A stretch of DNA of 64,000 bases from the NCBI GenBank assembly GCA_020848735.1, contig JADLHO010000126.1, forward strand, positions 1 through 64,000, given 5' to 3'. The stretch is from Planctomycetota bacterium (GTDB taxonomy: Bacteria > Planctomycetota > UBA1135 > UBA2386). Below are positions 33,560-43,193 of this stretch, piece after piece. Below the pieces are notes generated by a model. That model was not told the DNA's origin. It made no database searches and saw nothing but the letters and a program-made list of their open reading frames with translations. Position numbers and translations under genes: made by a program. How positions within the stretch are numbered: position 1 is the first letter of the stretch; each line of letters starts with the position of its first letter.

Positions 33560-33660
33560 CGCGCGTACGGTCCAGCTGATCGCGATTCGCCGCGCCGGCA
33601 GCCCGACCCGCAGTCCGCGCGATTCTCCGGCTAGACTCCCCTCGCCTTGGAGGCCACGAC

Positions 33661-34386
33661 GTGAGCCGACCGCTCGACGCGATCTTCTTCGATATCGACG
33701 ACACGCTGTTCTCGACCTCGGTGTTCGCCGACAAGGCGCGTCGGGCCGCGGTCGACGCGATGATCGCCGCCGGACTGCGCGCCACGCGCGAGGACTGCTT
33801 CCGCGAGCTCACGGAGGTCGTCGGCGAGTTCAGCAGCAACTTCGGCGCGCACTTCGACAAGGTCGTGCAGCGGCTGCCCGTGGGTGCGAGCACGGGGCTC
33901 AACCGTGAGATCCTGATCGCGTCGGGCGTCGTCGCCTATCACGAGACGAAGTGGCGCGAGCTGAAGGTCTACGACGATGTCTACGAGGTCCTGCGCTGGC
34001 TCTCGGCGCGACCGGGACTCGTCCGCGGGATCATCTCGGCCGGGATCGGGATCAAGCAGGCCGAGAAGGTCATCCGCCTGCGCATCTACGAGTTCCTCAC
34101 CCCGAACGCGATCTACTTCACCGAGCAGGTCGGCATCAACAAGCCGAATCCCAAGCTCTACCGACGCGTGCTCCAGGACCTCGGCCTCTCCGCCGAGCGC
34201 TGCATGTACGTCGGTGACAACCCGGTGAACGACATCGACCCCGCCGCCGAGGTCGGGATGATCACGGCGCACAATCGCCGCTCGGGGCGCCACTCCGAGG
34301 AGGAAGGCCGCCGCAAGCCCGACTACGTGATCCGCAACTTCTACGAATTGCGGGACCTGCTGCGCGGCGAGTTCGGCTTCGGGTGA
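33661..34386 (+). CDS. HAD-superfamily phosphatase
   Basis: Haloacid-dehalogenase-type hydrolase of 241 residues, probably a small-molecule phosphatase. Motif I is FFDIDDTLF (nucleophile Asp in DIDDT), motif II lies in GIISAGIGI, motif III is the lysine in INKPNPKLYRRV, and motif IV is YVGDNPVNDID. The cap domain is helical and inserted after motif I. Start is GTG at 33661 with GGAGG at 33649-33653 seven bases upstream. It ends 16 bp from the convergent actin gene. The substrate cannot be predicted. Confidence 0.85.
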   Translation: MSRPLDAIFFDIDDTLFSTSVFADKARRAAVDAMIAAGLRATREDCFRELTEVVGEFSSNFGAHFDKVVQRLPVGASTGLNREILIASGVVAYHETKWRELKVYDDVYEVLRWLSARPGLVRGIISAGIGIKQAEKVIRLRIYEFLTPNAIYFTEQVGINKPNPKLYRRVLQDLGLSAERCMYVGDNPVNDIDPAAEVGMITAHNRRSGRHSEEEGRRKPDYVIRNFYELRDLLRGEFGFG

Positions 34387-34402
34387 GCGGAGTCGCTCTG
34401 CC

Positions 34403-35494
34403 TCAGCGGAGCTGGGCCCAGTACTCCGCGGGCATGTCGTGCGCGATCTTGAGCGCACCGTTCGCGCCGCCGTAGACCGGCTCGTCGACGTGGATCACGC
34501 GCCCGCCCCCCATCTCGCGGCGCATGACACCCTCGATCGCGGTGTCGAGCCCGCGGATCATCGAACCACCGCCGGCGAGCACGACGCGGTTGCGCAGCTT
34601 GTGCTGGAACTCCGGGTCGAAGGTCCCGATGAGACGCCGCAGACCCGCGACGATCGGCTCGACCAGGATGCTGCACGCACGCTTGATCGCGTCGGTGACG
34701 TCGAACTCCGTGGGGCGTCCATCGACCGGCAGCGTGACGATCGCGCGCTCGGGAGCGTCGCCGAGGTGCGAGTAGCGCTCCTTGATCTCCTTGACCATCT
34801 GCGTCGAGAAGGACGCACCCGGACAGGCGGTCTTCATCAGCTCTTCGAGCTTCTCGTCGACGTGATCGCCGGCGCAGGAGATCGTGATCTGGTCGGCCTC
34901 CTCCGGCATCGTGCCGTGCATGCGGCAGAGGTCGGTCGTGCCGGCGCCGATGTCGATGATGAGCGCATCCTCGAGCATGTCGAGGCCGTAGGCGACCGCG
35001 AAGGGTTCGCTGCACAGCATCACGGAGTCGACCGAGGCCCGCGCCGCGCCGAGGATCGCCTCCTTGTTGTGGATGCTCGCCTGCGCGGGCACTCCGATCA
35101 CCGCGTAGACGAGTTCGTCCTTCCGCGGTTGCGCCATCCGGATCGCCTCCCGGATCAGGTCGCGGGCCGCGATCTCGATCTCGCCGCGGTTCGCGCCCTC
35201 GGGGAGCTCGCTGTACTTGAAGACGCCCTTCGCGAGCGGCCGGTGCAGGCGCAGCGAGAGTCGCTTCTCGAGGGCCTCCTTGCCGAAGAGGACGTCCTTC
35301 TTCAGCAGCTTCTTGCTGACGACGTCCTTCGGGTAACCGACGACGGACAGCACGGTCTCGCGCACGCCGTTGCTCGCCGCAACGGACGTCCGCGACGTGC
35401 CGAGGTCCATCCCGATGTAGAGAACGCCGTGGTCCTTGCCGCCGCTGGGCGGGGACTGCGGTCCGCTGTTCGTGGCTCCTGTCGTGCTCGTCAT
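34403..35494 (-). CDS. MamK-like bacterial actin
   Basis: Actin/Hsp70-fold protein of 363 residues expected to bind ATP and form filaments. Phosphate-1 loop GMDLGTSRTSV (28-38), phosphate-2 loop DIGAGTTDL (181-189) and adenosine loop LAGGGSMIRGL (306-316) are intact. The sequence resembles MamK of magnetotactic bacteria more than MreB or ParM: SVVGYPKDVV near the start, VIGVPAQAS, SEPFAVAYGLD, and the C-terminus ANGALKIA...MPAEYWAQLR line up with MamK from memory. No magnetosome genes are present, so a different cargo is likely. It is the third gene of an operon, 30 bp after the coiled-coil gene. ATG start. Confidence 0.82.
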   Translation of the reverse strand: MTSTTGATNSGPQSPPSGGKDHGVLYIGMDLGTSRTSVAASNGVRETVLSVVGYPKDVVSKKLLKKDVLFGKEALEKRLSLRLHRPLAKGVFKYSELPEGANRGEIEIAARDLIREAIRMAQPRKDELVYAVIGVPAQASIHNKEAILGAARASVDSVMLCSEPFAVAYGLDMLEDALIIDIGAGTTDLCRMHGTMPEEADQITISCAGDHVDEKLEELMKTACPGASFSTQMVKEIKERYSHLGDAPERAIVTLPVDGRPTEFDVTDAIKRACSILVEPIVAGLRRLIGTFDPEFQHKLRNRVVLAGGGSMIRGLDTAIEGVMRREMGGGRVIHVDEPVYGGANGALKIAHDMPAEYWAQLR

Positions 35495-35524
35495 GAATCC
35501 CTCCCGCGATGGGGCTCGCCGCCG

Positions 35525-36286
35525 TCAGCCCTTCTTCTGGAGCTTCAGGTTCGCGGCGAAGATCCCCGCCATGAGTTCTTTCTTGCGCCCGTAGTCGCTC
35601 TCCGCGTCGGAGAGCCCCTGGACCTGCCGGTACACCGACGCGATCCCGGGATCACCTTCCTTCTGCTTCGCGAGCTGACCGATCTGGCTCTCCGCCGCCT
35701 CGAGCGACGAGGACAGCTTCGCGATGCGCCGCTGCAGGATCTCGACCTCGTTGTCGCGCGCCGCAGCCTTGGCCTCCAGGGTCGTCCGGCGCTCCTCGCT
35801 GACGAGGCCCATGACGACTTCCAGCACACGCTGTTCGAGTCGCGCGGGATCGCGCCCTTCGCGGAGCGCCGCGGAGACGACGCTGCGCACCGTCTCGGCG
35901 ATGCGCTCGTCCTCGCTCTCCCAATTCGATCGCTGCTCGAGCCGCGCGGCTTCGATGCGCGACTCGAGCTCCTGCTCGAGCTTCTGGAGTTCCAGCCGGA
36001 GCGAGTTCACCTCCTCGGCATCGCGCTGGTGGCGAGCCTGGAGTTCCTCGTTGCTCCGGAGCAGCCGCATGAACTCCTCGCGGGTCGCGTCGGCGATCGC
36101 CGCGCGCTCACCCAGGAGCAGCTTGTCGCGCAAGGTGCGGTGCACGGCCTCGTCGATCAGGGCGACGATGCGATCGAGCCCGACGACGCTGACCTGCTTG
36201 ACGCCCTGCTTCTTGAGCTGCTCGACCGAGGTACGCGTCGCGAGCTTGCGAACGGCGTCGGCGAGGTTCTTGCGGATTCCGGCCAC
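35525..36286 (-). CDS. Coiled-coil protein in the actin operon
   Basis: A 253-residue protein from a GTG start, of unrecognised family. After a short N-terminal globular stretch (VKQVSVVGLDRIVALIDEAV), nearly the whole chain is charged alpha helix with heptad-like spacing, for example SLRLELQKLEQELESRIEAA and ILQRRIAKLSSSLEAAESQI. It ends in a short conserved-looking tail (ELMAGIFAANLKLQKKG). A structural adaptor between the ATPase and the actin filament is an attractive inference from gene order: it starts 8 bp after the BY-kinase-like gene and ends 30 bp before the actin gene. Confidence 0.65.
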   Translation of the reverse strand: MAGIRKNLADAVRKLATRTSVEQLKKQGVKQVSVVGLDRIVALIDEAVHRTLRDKLLLGERAAIADATREEFMRLLRSNEELQARHQRDAEEVNSLRLELQKLEQELESRIEAARLEQRSNWESEDERIAETVRSVVSAALREGRDPARLEQRVLEVVMGLVSEERRTTLEAKAAARDNEVEILQRRIAKLSSSLEAAESQIGQLAKQKEGDPGIASVYRQVQGLSDAESDYGRKKELMAGIFAANLKLQKKG

Positions 36287-36294
36287 CCTGTTCC

Positions 36295-37068
36295 TCAGCT
36301 CTCGCGCCGCGAGCGGTACGAGAAGCGCGGGTCGCTGTCGGGATCGGCGCCCCGCACTTCGGTGACGAAGACCCCGAGGACGTTCGCACCGAGATCCTTG
36401 AGGCTGCGGATCGCCTCCTTCGTCAGGCTCTTGGTCGAGTACTCGAGGCGCACCGTGAGCAGCGTGCCATCGGAGCGCGCGGCGATGACGCTCGCATCGG
36501 TCGCGGGCAGGACGGGCGGCGTGTCGACGATCACGTACGCGTAGCGCTCCTTGAGCCTCGCGAAGAGGTCGTCGATGCGCGTCGTGGTCAGGATCTCGGA
36601 GGGCGTTGCGAGCTGCGATCCGGCGCCGAGCACGGTGAGGTTGCGGACGCCACCCTGTCGGAGCGCCGACTCGAGGCGCACGCGCGCGAGGAGCACGTCG
36701 CCGAGTCCGGGGCCGGGTTCGAGACCGAGGTAGGACTCCACGGACGGATCGCGGAGGTCGGCGTCGACGAGCACCACCTCGTGGCGATCGAGTTCGGCGA
36801 ACGCGAGCGCCAGGTTCACCGCGGAGATCGTCTTGCCCTCGCCCTTGATCGCGCTCGTCACCACCAGCGTCTTCGGCGAGCCGTCCGGGTTCAGCGCCAT
36901 CAGCTGGTTGCGCAGCCCGCGGAACTGCTCGGCCCGGTAGCTGGTCGGATCGTGGAAGACGACGACGTAGGGGTCGACGACGCGGTCGACGATGACCAGC
37001 ATCTCGTCGCCCGACGGTTCGGGCGCCGGCTCGGCGAGTTCGTCGTTCTTGCTGCGGAAGCGGGTCAC
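36295..37068 (-). CDS. CpsD/CapB-family (BY-kinase/ParA-like) ATPase
   Basis: A 257-residue P-loop ATPase of the bacterial tyrosine kinase family. It has the N-terminal EQFRGLRNQL segment of BY-kinases, Walker A SAIKGEGKT (72-80), Walker A' VLVDADLR (99-106) and Walker B VIVDTPP (179-185). There is no Wzz/transmembrane activator domain and no tyrosine cluster at the C-terminus (only Tyr251), so autophosphorylation signalling may be reduced or absent, and a ParA/MinD-like positioning role is possible. No capsule genes are nearby. It is the first gene of the operon with the coiled-coil protein and the MamK-like actin. GTG start. Confidence 0.8.
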   Translation of the reverse strand: MTRFRSKNDELAEPAPEPSGDEMLVIVDRVVDPYVVVFHDPTSYRAEQFRGLRNQLMALNPDGSPKTLVVTSAIKGEGKTISAVNLALAFAELDRHEVVLVDADLRDPSVESYLGLEPGPGLGDVLLARVRLESALRQGGVRNLTVLGAGSQLATPSEILTTTRIDDLFARLKERYAYVIVDTPPVLPATDASVIAARSDGTLLTVRLEYSTKSLTKEAIRSLKDLGANVLGVFVTEVRGADPDSDPRFSYRSRRES

Positions 37069-37250
37069 GAGGCCTCTCTGGATCTGCCGGCGCCGGGCAA
37101 GCTGCCGAGCGAGGTGCCGGCAGCATCGGGACTATCGACGGCCCCGCACCGCGCGCCTGAGCGGGGTGCGGGCGCGGCGTCGACGTGTAGGACAACGCGC
37201 CGATGCACCCACCGCAAGGGGTCTTGCGACGCGACCCGTGAGCCCCGCCG

Positions 37251-38906
37251 TCAGGCGCCGCCCAGGTCGACGCCCCGCTCCCTCGCGATCTCCCGCGCGC
37301 GCTCGTAGCCGGCGTCGGCATGACGGGCGACACCGATCCCGGGGTCCGCGAGCATGACCCGCTCGATGCGACGCGCGGCATCCGGACTGCCATCCGCGAC
37401 GGTGACCTGCCCCGCGTGGAGCGACTTGCCGATCCCGACGCCTCCCCCGTTGTGGATCGAGACCCAGGTCGCTCCGCACGCGACGTTGAGCATCGCGTTC
37501 AGCAGGGGCCAGTCCGCGACGGCATCCGAGCCGTCGGCCATCGCCTCGGTCTCCCGATAGGGCGAGGCGACCGAGCCACAGTCGAGATGGTCGCGGCCGA
37601 ACACGATCGGAGCGGCGAGTTCGCCCTTCCGTACGAGTTCGTTGACGGCGAGGGCGAAGCGATGCCGCTCGCCGTAGCCGAGCCAGCAGATCCGCGCAGG
37701 CAGCCCCTGGAACGCGATGCGTTCGCGGGCCGCGCGGATCCACGTCGCCAGCGAGCGGTCGTGACCGAACATCTCGAGCACCAGCTCGTCGGTGCGGGCG
37801 ATGTCGGCGGCCTCGCCGCTCGTCGCGACCCAGCGAAACGGTCCCCGCCCCTCGCAGAACTGCGGGCGGATGTACTCGGGCACGAAGCCAGGGATGCGGA
37901 AGGCGTCCGCGACGCCGGCGTCGCGCGCCTCGGTGCGCAGGTTGTTGCCGTAGTCGAAGGTGATCGCGCCGCGGTCCTGGAGCGCGCGCATGGCCCGCAC
38001 GTGACGAGCCGCGGTGTCGCAGGCGCGACGCACGTACTCCTTGGGATCCGCACCCCGCAGCGCGCGGGCCGCCGCGAGGCTCATGCCGTCGGGCACGTAG
38101 CCGTTGAGCATGTCGTGCGCGCTGGTCTGGTCGGTGAGCAGATCGGGGACGAGGCCGCGGGCGAGGATCGCGTCGAGCAGCTCCGTCGCGTTGGCGACCA
38201 CGCCGACCGAGAACGCCGCCTTCTCCGCGCGCTTGCGCCAGGCCAGGTCGATCGCCTCGTCGATGCTGCCTGCGAGGTGGTCGAGGTAGCGCGTCTGGAG
38301 CCGCTTCTCGATCCGTTCGCGATCGACGTCTGCGGCGAGGAAGCTGGCCCCGGCCAGCGTGGCCGCGAGGGGCTGCGCCCCGCCCATGCCTCCGAGTCCC
38401 GCGCTCACGCAGAGGCGGCCCTTCAGATCACCGGCGAAGTGGGCCCGCCCCGCGGCGGCGAAGGTCTCGTAGGTCCCCTGCACGATGCCCTGGCTGCCGA
38501 TGTAGATCCAACTGCCTGCGGTCATCTGCCCGTACATCACGAGCCCGAGTTCCTGCAGCCGGCGGAACTCGTCCCAGGTCGACCAGTCCGAGACGAGGTT
38601 GCCGTTCGCGAGCACGGCGCGCGGCGCGTCGACGTGCGTGCGGAAGACGCCGACGCACTTGCCGGACTGCACGAGCATCGTCTCGTCGGGCCGCAGGCGC
38701 CGGAGCGTCGCGAGGATGCCCGCGAGGGCCTCGTGGTTGCGCGCGGCCTGCCCGGAGCCCCCGTAGACGATCAGGCGCGCGGGGTCCTCCGCGACCTCCG
38801 GATCGAGGTTGTTCTGCACCATCCGGTACATCGCCTCGATCTGCCAGTTGGCGCAGGTGATCGACGTTCCGCGCGGCGCACGGAAACTCGGTGCGGGTCT
38901 CGTCAT
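37251..38906 (-). CDS. hutU: Urocanate hydratase
   Basis: Second enzyme of histidine degradation, converting urocanate to imidazolonepropionate with NAD as tightly bound cofactor. The 551-residue length is typical. Family blocks seen include [16 protein letters not shown], the dinucleotide-binding [14 protein letters not shown], the active-site Cys region [17 protein letters not shown], and [20 protein letters not shown]. No hutH, hutI or hutG occurs in the window, so the pathway is scattered or completed elsewhere. ATG at 38906; the longer open frame upstream lacks homology. It lies 61 bp after bamA on the same strand. Confidence 0.95.
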   Translation of the reverse strand: MTRPAPSFRAPRGTSITCANWQIEAMYRMVQNNLDPEVAEDPARLIVYGGSGQAARNHEALAGILATLRRLRPDETMLVQSGKCVGVFRTHVDAPRAVLANGNLVSDWSTWDEFRRLQELGLVMYGQMTAGSWIYIGSQGIVQGTYETFAAAGRAHFAGDLKGRLCVSAGLGGMGGAQPLAATLAGASFLAADVDRERIEKRLQTRYLDHLAGSIDEAIDLAWRKRAEKAAFSVGVVANATELLDAILARGLVPDLLTDQTSAHDMLNGYVPDGMSLAAARALRGADPKEYVRRACDTAARHVRAMRALQDRGAITFDYGNNLRTEARDAGVADAFRIPGFVPEYIRPQFCEGRGPFRWVATSGEAADIARTDELVLEMFGHDRSLATWIRAARERIAFQGLPARICWLGYGERHRFALAVNELVRKGELAAPIVFGRDHLDCGSVASPYRETEAMADGSDAVADWPLLNAMLNVACGATWVSIHNGGGVGIGKSLHAGQVTVADGSPDAARRIERVMLADPGIGVARHADAGYERAREIARERGVDLGGA

Positions 38907-38967
38907 GGTGGGCTCTGCGGGAGCTGCGGAGGAAGCTCGGGGGCGGGCTCGGGCCACCCGTGGCTCC

Positions 38968-41583
38968 TCAGCGCGCGATGCTGAAGTAGAAGATGCGCTC
39001 CTGATCGAGATCCTCGGCGAGGAGCGGCCAGGCGAAGTCGAACTCGAGCGGCGCCTCGAGCACGGGCACGAGCACGCGGACACCGATGCCGTAGGTCAGG
39101 CGCGGGGAGCCGAGGTCGTTCAGCGAGAGTCCCAGCATGCCGAAGTCGGCGAAGATGTGCCCGCGCAGCACCTCGGTCTCGCGGAGCTGACCCTGCTGGC
39201 GCGTCGAGAAGAGCGGGAACCCGTACTCGAGACTCGAGAGGACGCGCGCCTCGCCGCCGACCGGCTTCCCGAACTGGAAGGGGCCCGCGCGGCGCTGGTC
39301 GAAGCCGCGCAGCGTGTTGCCGCCCATGTAGAAGCGCTCGGTCAGGAAGAGGTCCTCGTCCTCGCCATGGCCACCACCCCAGTCGAAGCTGCTCTTCAGG
39401 CGCAGCACGTGGGCGCGGTCGCGCGCGTCCTTCCAGAGCCGCAGATACTGCGTGTGGTTGATGCCGAGCTTCCAGAACTCGGCCGACGCGCCGAGGAAGC
39501 CGCCGGCGTATTCCCCGCCGAGGCGGACCTTGAAGCCCTGGGTCGGCTCCGCGGGGTAGTCGACGTCGGAGAAGCTGATGTTGGCGGAGAGACCACGCAC
39601 CTCGGTCTTGCCCTCCGCGTCGTAGACGATCGCCGGAGCACTCGCCTGGATGTCGCGGACGTTCACGGTCTCGTCGCGCAACGAGAGCCCCACGCTGAGC
39701 TCCTCGGTGAAGGCTCGCTGCAGGCCGAGCTCGCCGCCGAGCGTGTCGGAGCGGAACGAATCGAGCGCCTGCAGGCGGCGGTAACCCGCGACGCGCAGCC
39801 CGATCGTGTCCATGTGCGTGCCGAAGAGATCGGGCTCGAAGAACGAGATGTCGAAGAAGCTCAGCTCGGTGCCGGGCATCGCGACGAGGCTCAGCTCTTG
39901 TCCCGCGCCGTGGAACGCCTTGTTCGAGCCGATCTCGCCGAACCAGTCGATCGGGTTCCACGAGGAGGGCAGACGGCTGATGTCGAAGTTCCGCTTGAGG
40001 AACTGCAGGCGGGCCTGCACGCCGAACGCGGTGCTGACTCCGCCGCCCCAGAGGAAGCTGCCGGTGTCGCCCTCGGTCACGGTCACGGCGAGATCGACGT
40101 CGTCGGGGGTCCCCTCGACGGGCAGCAACTCGAACTTCGCCCCGCCGTAGCCCTGCCAGTCGGAGAAGTACCGCAGGGAGTCGAGCACGTTCTGCGAACG
40201 TTCCAGCTGGAGCAGGTCCAGTCGCTCGCCCGGCATCTGGAACACCTTGCGCAGGATGATGCGATCCTGGGTGTCGGTGTTGCCGCGCACCTGCACCGCA
40301 CGCAGGCGCTTGGGGCTGCCCTCGCGGATGGGCAACGCGATGTGCACGAGCGCGTTCTCGATGTCGAAGCGCTCCTCGGGATCGCCGATCTGGAAGGCGT
40401 TCTCGATGCCGCGCCCGAACTGGCCCTCACGTGGGTGGCCGCGCTCGCCGTAGAAGCGCGCGATCGCGAGCTTGTCCTGGTCGATCTGCAGGAAGTCGTA
40501 AGGCTCCCCCACCTTCGACTTCACCAGCGCGAGGAGATCGGCCTTCGGGTAGCGCGGCGTCGCATCGCCCTCGAAGCGGATGTCGAGGCTCGCGATCCGG
40601 TAGCGACGACCTTCGATGATGCGGATCGTCAGATCGACGACGCTGCGGTCCGCCGAGTACGCCTCGCCGACGAACTCGACGCGCGCGTCGCGGAAGCCAC
40701 GCTGGCGGTACCAGACCCGCAGACGGTCGAGGTCCTCGTCGAGCACCTCGCGGGAGTACTCCGTGCTCGAGATCGTGCCCGCGGCCTCGCTCGACAGGCG
40801 CGGGCTGCCGCCGAGGTTGTCGGCGAAGCGGAGCGCGATCCACCCCGGGTAGCTCTCGTTCCCGAGGAAGACCATGCGGCCGATCTTCACGCGCGGCCCC
40901 TCGTCGACCCAGAAATGGAGGACGCTGTTCGTCCGGTCCTCCTCGATCCGCACCTGGACGAACGCGTGCCCCTTGCGGCGGTATCGCTCGACGAGGGTCA
41001 GCGCGTACTGGTCCGCGGCCATGCGGTTGATGCGCTGGCCGACGTCGAGACCGAGCAGGGTCCGCGCCTCGCGGTCGGAGAAGGTCGAGAGGCCGTGGAA
41101 CTCGTAGCGATCGAAGGTGCGCTCCTCCTGGATCACGAAGAACACGCGGACGCCGTCGCCCAGCTCTTCGATGTCGCAGCGCGCGATCAGCTTCAGCTTG
41201 GCCAGCAAGAGCGCGAGATCGGCCTCGACCTCCGCCGCGCGCAGCGGCTGGCCCTTGCGGGTGCGCAGCACCCGCGTGATGAGTTCGGCCTTCGCGTCCG
41301 GTTCGACGATCAGCTCGACGACCGGCTTGCCCTCGGCGCTGTCGCGGTCCTGGATCGGCGGATTCTGGACTGGCGGATCTTGGGCAGGCGGACTCTGGGC
41401 CGGCGGCACCGTGGGGTCCTGGTTCTGCGGCGTCGGCCAGGCCGCGAGCGGCGCGGATCCGACGATCACGCCCCAGCAGAGCACGCCCCACGCGAGCCGC
41501 GCCGCGCGCGAGCCGACGCACGCCGTCGCCCACCGGGCGCAGGCCGTCGCCCGGCGCAGCACACTGCGGACCCGCAGCCTCAC
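38968..41583 (-). CDS. bamA: Outer-membrane protein assembly factor BamA
   Basis: Omp85-family protein that folds beta-barrels into the outer membrane. The 871-residue precursor has an N-terminal signal/hydrophobic region (about 25-45), then a Pro/Gln-rich linker (repeated [15 protein letters not shown]-type units, about 50-75), several POTRA-type domains (for example [21 protein letters not shown] and [22 protein letters not shown]) and a C-terminal barrel with [16 protein letters not shown] and the terminal FYFSIAR. The GTG at 41583 overlaps the dnaB stop codon (GTGA), so the two are translationally coupled; this fixes the start. The Pro-rich spacer between signal and POTRA domains is not typical of proteobacterial BamA. 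Confidence 0.9.
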   Translation of the reverse strand: MRLRVRSVLRRATACARWATACVGSRAARLAWGVLCWGVIVGSAPLAAWPTPQNQDPTVPPAQSPPAQDPPVQNPPIQDRDSAEGKPVVELIVEPDAKAELITRVLRTRKGQPLRAAEVEADLALLLAKLKLIARCDIEELGDGVRVFFVIQEERTFDRYEFHGLSTFSDREARTLLGLDVGQRINRMAADQYALTLVERYRRKGHAFVQVRIEEDRTNSVLHFWVDEGPRVKIGRMVFLGNESYPGWIALRFADNLGGSPRLSSEAAGTISSTEYSREVLDEDLDRLRVWYRQRGFRDARVEFVGEAYSADRSVVDLTIRIIEGRRYRIASLDIRFEGDATPRYPKADLLALVKSKVGEPYDFLQIDQDKLAIARFYGERGHPREGQFGRGIENAFQIGDPEERFDIENALVHIALPIREGSPKRLRAVQVRGNTDTQDRIILRKVFQMPGERLDLLQLERSQNVLDSLRYFSDWQGYGGAKFELLPVEGTPDDVDLAVTVTEGDTGSFLWGGGVSTAFGVQARLQFLKRNFDISRLPSSWNPIDWFGEIGSNKAFHGAGQELSLVAMPGTELSFFDISFFEPDLFGTHMDTIGLRVAGYRRLQALDSFRSDTLGGELGLQRAFTEELSVGLSLRDETVNVRDIQASAPAIVYDAEGKTEVRGLSANISFSDVDYPAEPTQGFKVRLGGEYAGGFLGASAEFWKLGINHTQYLRLWKDARDRAHVLRLKSSFDWGGGHGEDEDLFLTERFYMGGNTLRGFDQRRAGPFQFGKPVGGEARVLSSLEYGFPLFSTRQQGQLRETEVLRGHIFADFGMLGLSLNDLGSPRLTYGIGVRVLVPVLEAPLEFDFAWPLLAEDLDQERIFYFSIAR

Positions 41584-42932
41584 GCGATGGGCTCCCGCCG
41601 GCCGGTGAAGTTCTCGAAGCGCATGTACTCGGCGAAGAAGCGCAACTTGACGTCGCCCGTCGGGCCGTTGCGCTGCTTGGCGATGATGAGCTCCGCGATG
41701 CCGGCGTTCTCCTCGGTGCGTTTGAAGTACTCCTCGCGGTGCAACAGCATGATCACGTCGGCATCCTGCTCGATGGCACCGGACTCGCGGAGGTCGCTCA
41801 TGCGCGGTCGGTGGTCCTCGCGCCCCTCGACGTCGCGGTTGAGCTGGCTCAACGCGATCACGGGGATCTCGAGCTCGCGCGCGAGACCCTTCAGCGAACG
41901 CGAGATCTGCGCGATCTCCTGCTGGCGGCTCTCGATGCGTTGCCCGCCGCCCATGAGCTGCAGGTAGTCGATGACCACGAGCCCGAGCGGCTGCTGCTGC
42001 TTGTGGCGGCGGCACTTCGCGCGCAGCGTCGCGGGCGTGAGGCCGGCGCCGTCGTCGACGTGGATCGGGCACTCGTAGAGCTTCGCGGCCTCCTGCTGGA
42101 GCCGGTCGTACTCCGAGTCGGTGATGCGCCCGCGGCGCATCGCCTGCCCGTTGATCTGCGCGCGCGAGCAGAGCATGTTCGAGATGACCTGCTGCGCCGA
42201 CATCTCGAGGCTGAAGATCAGCACGCCGTGGCCGCGCTGCGCGACGCGCTCGCAGAGGTTGAGCGCGAAGGTCGTCTTCCCCATCGAGGGGCGCGCCGCG
42301 ACGATCAGCAGCTCGCCCTTCTGCAGGCCACCCATCATCTCGTCGAGTTCGGTGTAGCCGGTGGGCAGTCCGGTGAGATCGCCACGCTGCGAGCGGAAGA
42401 AGTCGATGCGCTCGAAGGTCTTCTGCAGCACCGTCTCGATGCTCTTGATGTCCTGCTGCACGCTCATCCGCGCGATGCGGAAGATGCGCTCCTCGGCCAT
42501 GTCGAGTAGCTCGCGGGGATCGGCGGCGTTGCGGTACGCCTGCTCCGCGATCTCCTCGCAGATCTCGAGCAGCTTCCGCTGGATCGCCTTCTCCCGGACG
42601 ATCTCGGCGTGATAGCCGACGCCGGCGGCGGAGACGACGCCGTTGAGGAAGCCGATCAGCTCCTCGCGTCCGCCGACCTCGCTCAGCTCGCCGCGGCGCG
42701 AGAGGACTTCCTCGACGGTGAGGACGTCGACGTGCCCGCTGCGCTCGAAGGCCTCGAGGATGGCCCCGTAGACGAGCCGGTGGCGTGGGACCCAGAAGTC
42801 GTCGGACTCGAGGAGCTGCCCGATGTCGGCGACCGAACTCTGGTCGAGGAGGAGCGAGCCGAGCACGGAGCGCTCGGCATCCACGTTGCGCGGCTTGCCG
42901 CGCAGCTCGGTGCCCGGTCCGAAGTCCACCAT
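41580..42932 (-). CDS. dnaB: Replicative DNA helicase DnaB
   Basis: Hexameric helicase that unwinds DNA at the replication fork. The 450-residue protein has the N-terminal DnaB domain (DAERSVLGSLLLDQSSVADI), linker, and RecA-like domain with Walker A ARPSMGKTTFALN, Walker B GLVVIDYLQLM, and the downstream QISRSLKGLARELEIPVIALSQLNR. No intein is present. The ATG at 42932 is preferred over one at 42956 because a GGAGGG sequence lies just before it. The stop codon overlaps the bamA start by 4 bp. Confidence 0.96.
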   Translation of the reverse strand: MVDFGPGTELRGKPRNVDAERSVLGSLLLDQSSVADIGQLLESDDFWVPRHRLVYGAILEAFERSGHVDVLTVEEVLSRRGELSEVGGREELIGFLNGVVSAAGVGYHAEIVREKAIQRKLLEICEEIAEQAYRNAADPRELLDMAEERIFRIARMSVQQDIKSIETVLQKTFERIDFFRSQRGDLTGLPTGYTELDEMMGGLQKGELLIVAARPSMGKTTFALNLCERVAQRGHGVLIFSLEMSAQQVISNMLCSRAQINGQAMRRGRITDSEYDRLQQEAAKLYECPIHVDDGAGLTPATLRAKCRRHKQQQPLGLVVIDYLQLMGGGQRIESRQQEIAQISRSLKGLARELEIPVIALSQLNRDVEGREDHRPRMSDLRESGAIEQDADVIMLLHREEYFKRTEENAGIAELIIAKQRNGPTGDVKLRFFAEYMRFENFTGRREPIA

Positions 42933-42935
42933 CGG

Positions 42936-42943
42936 CCCTCCCT
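42936..42943 (-). promoter_or_regulatory. Ribosome-binding site of dnaB
   Basis: On the minus strand AGGGAGGG lies 3-4 bases before the ATG at 42932. This decides the dnaB start against the upstream in-frame ATG, which has no such site. Confidence 0.6.
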
Positions 42944-43059
42944 CGTGTCGCGTCATGAGTCAGTCGCGGGTCATGCGTCAGCGCGTCGTCGCCAGCCTGC
43001 TCGATCCGGGTTCTTCCGCGCGGGGATCCGCGTGGGTGGGGCATCTTGCCGAGCGCGCG

Positions 43060-43193
43060 CCGCGCCGATCAAGCATCGTCGGCGACGGGCCGCTCGGGAG
43101 CTCGTGGACAGCATTCCACAGATCCGCGCTGCGCCCGCCCCGCGCCTGATGGAGGTCGGTGGAGAACGCCGGGTCACCCCCGCGCCGATCAAG
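43060..43193. repeat. 14-bp direct repeat upstream of dnaB
   Basis: CCGCGCCGATCAAG occurs at 43060-43073 and again at 43180-43193, exactly 120 bp apart. The second copy covers the stop codon of the upstream FtsK-like gene. Between them is a small dyad GTGGA/TCCAC (43104-43119). Function unknown. Confidence 0.5.

Noticed and set aside
34403-37068. Actin operon considered as a magnetosome or plasmid-partition locus
   Set aside because: No mam/mms genes, no ParB-like or centromere-like repeats, and no plasmid replication gene were found nearby.
43104-43121. DnaA-box-like TGTGGAATG next to dnaB (minus strand)
   Set aside because: It deviates from TTATCCACA at more than one position and no second box is nearby, so an origin is not supported.
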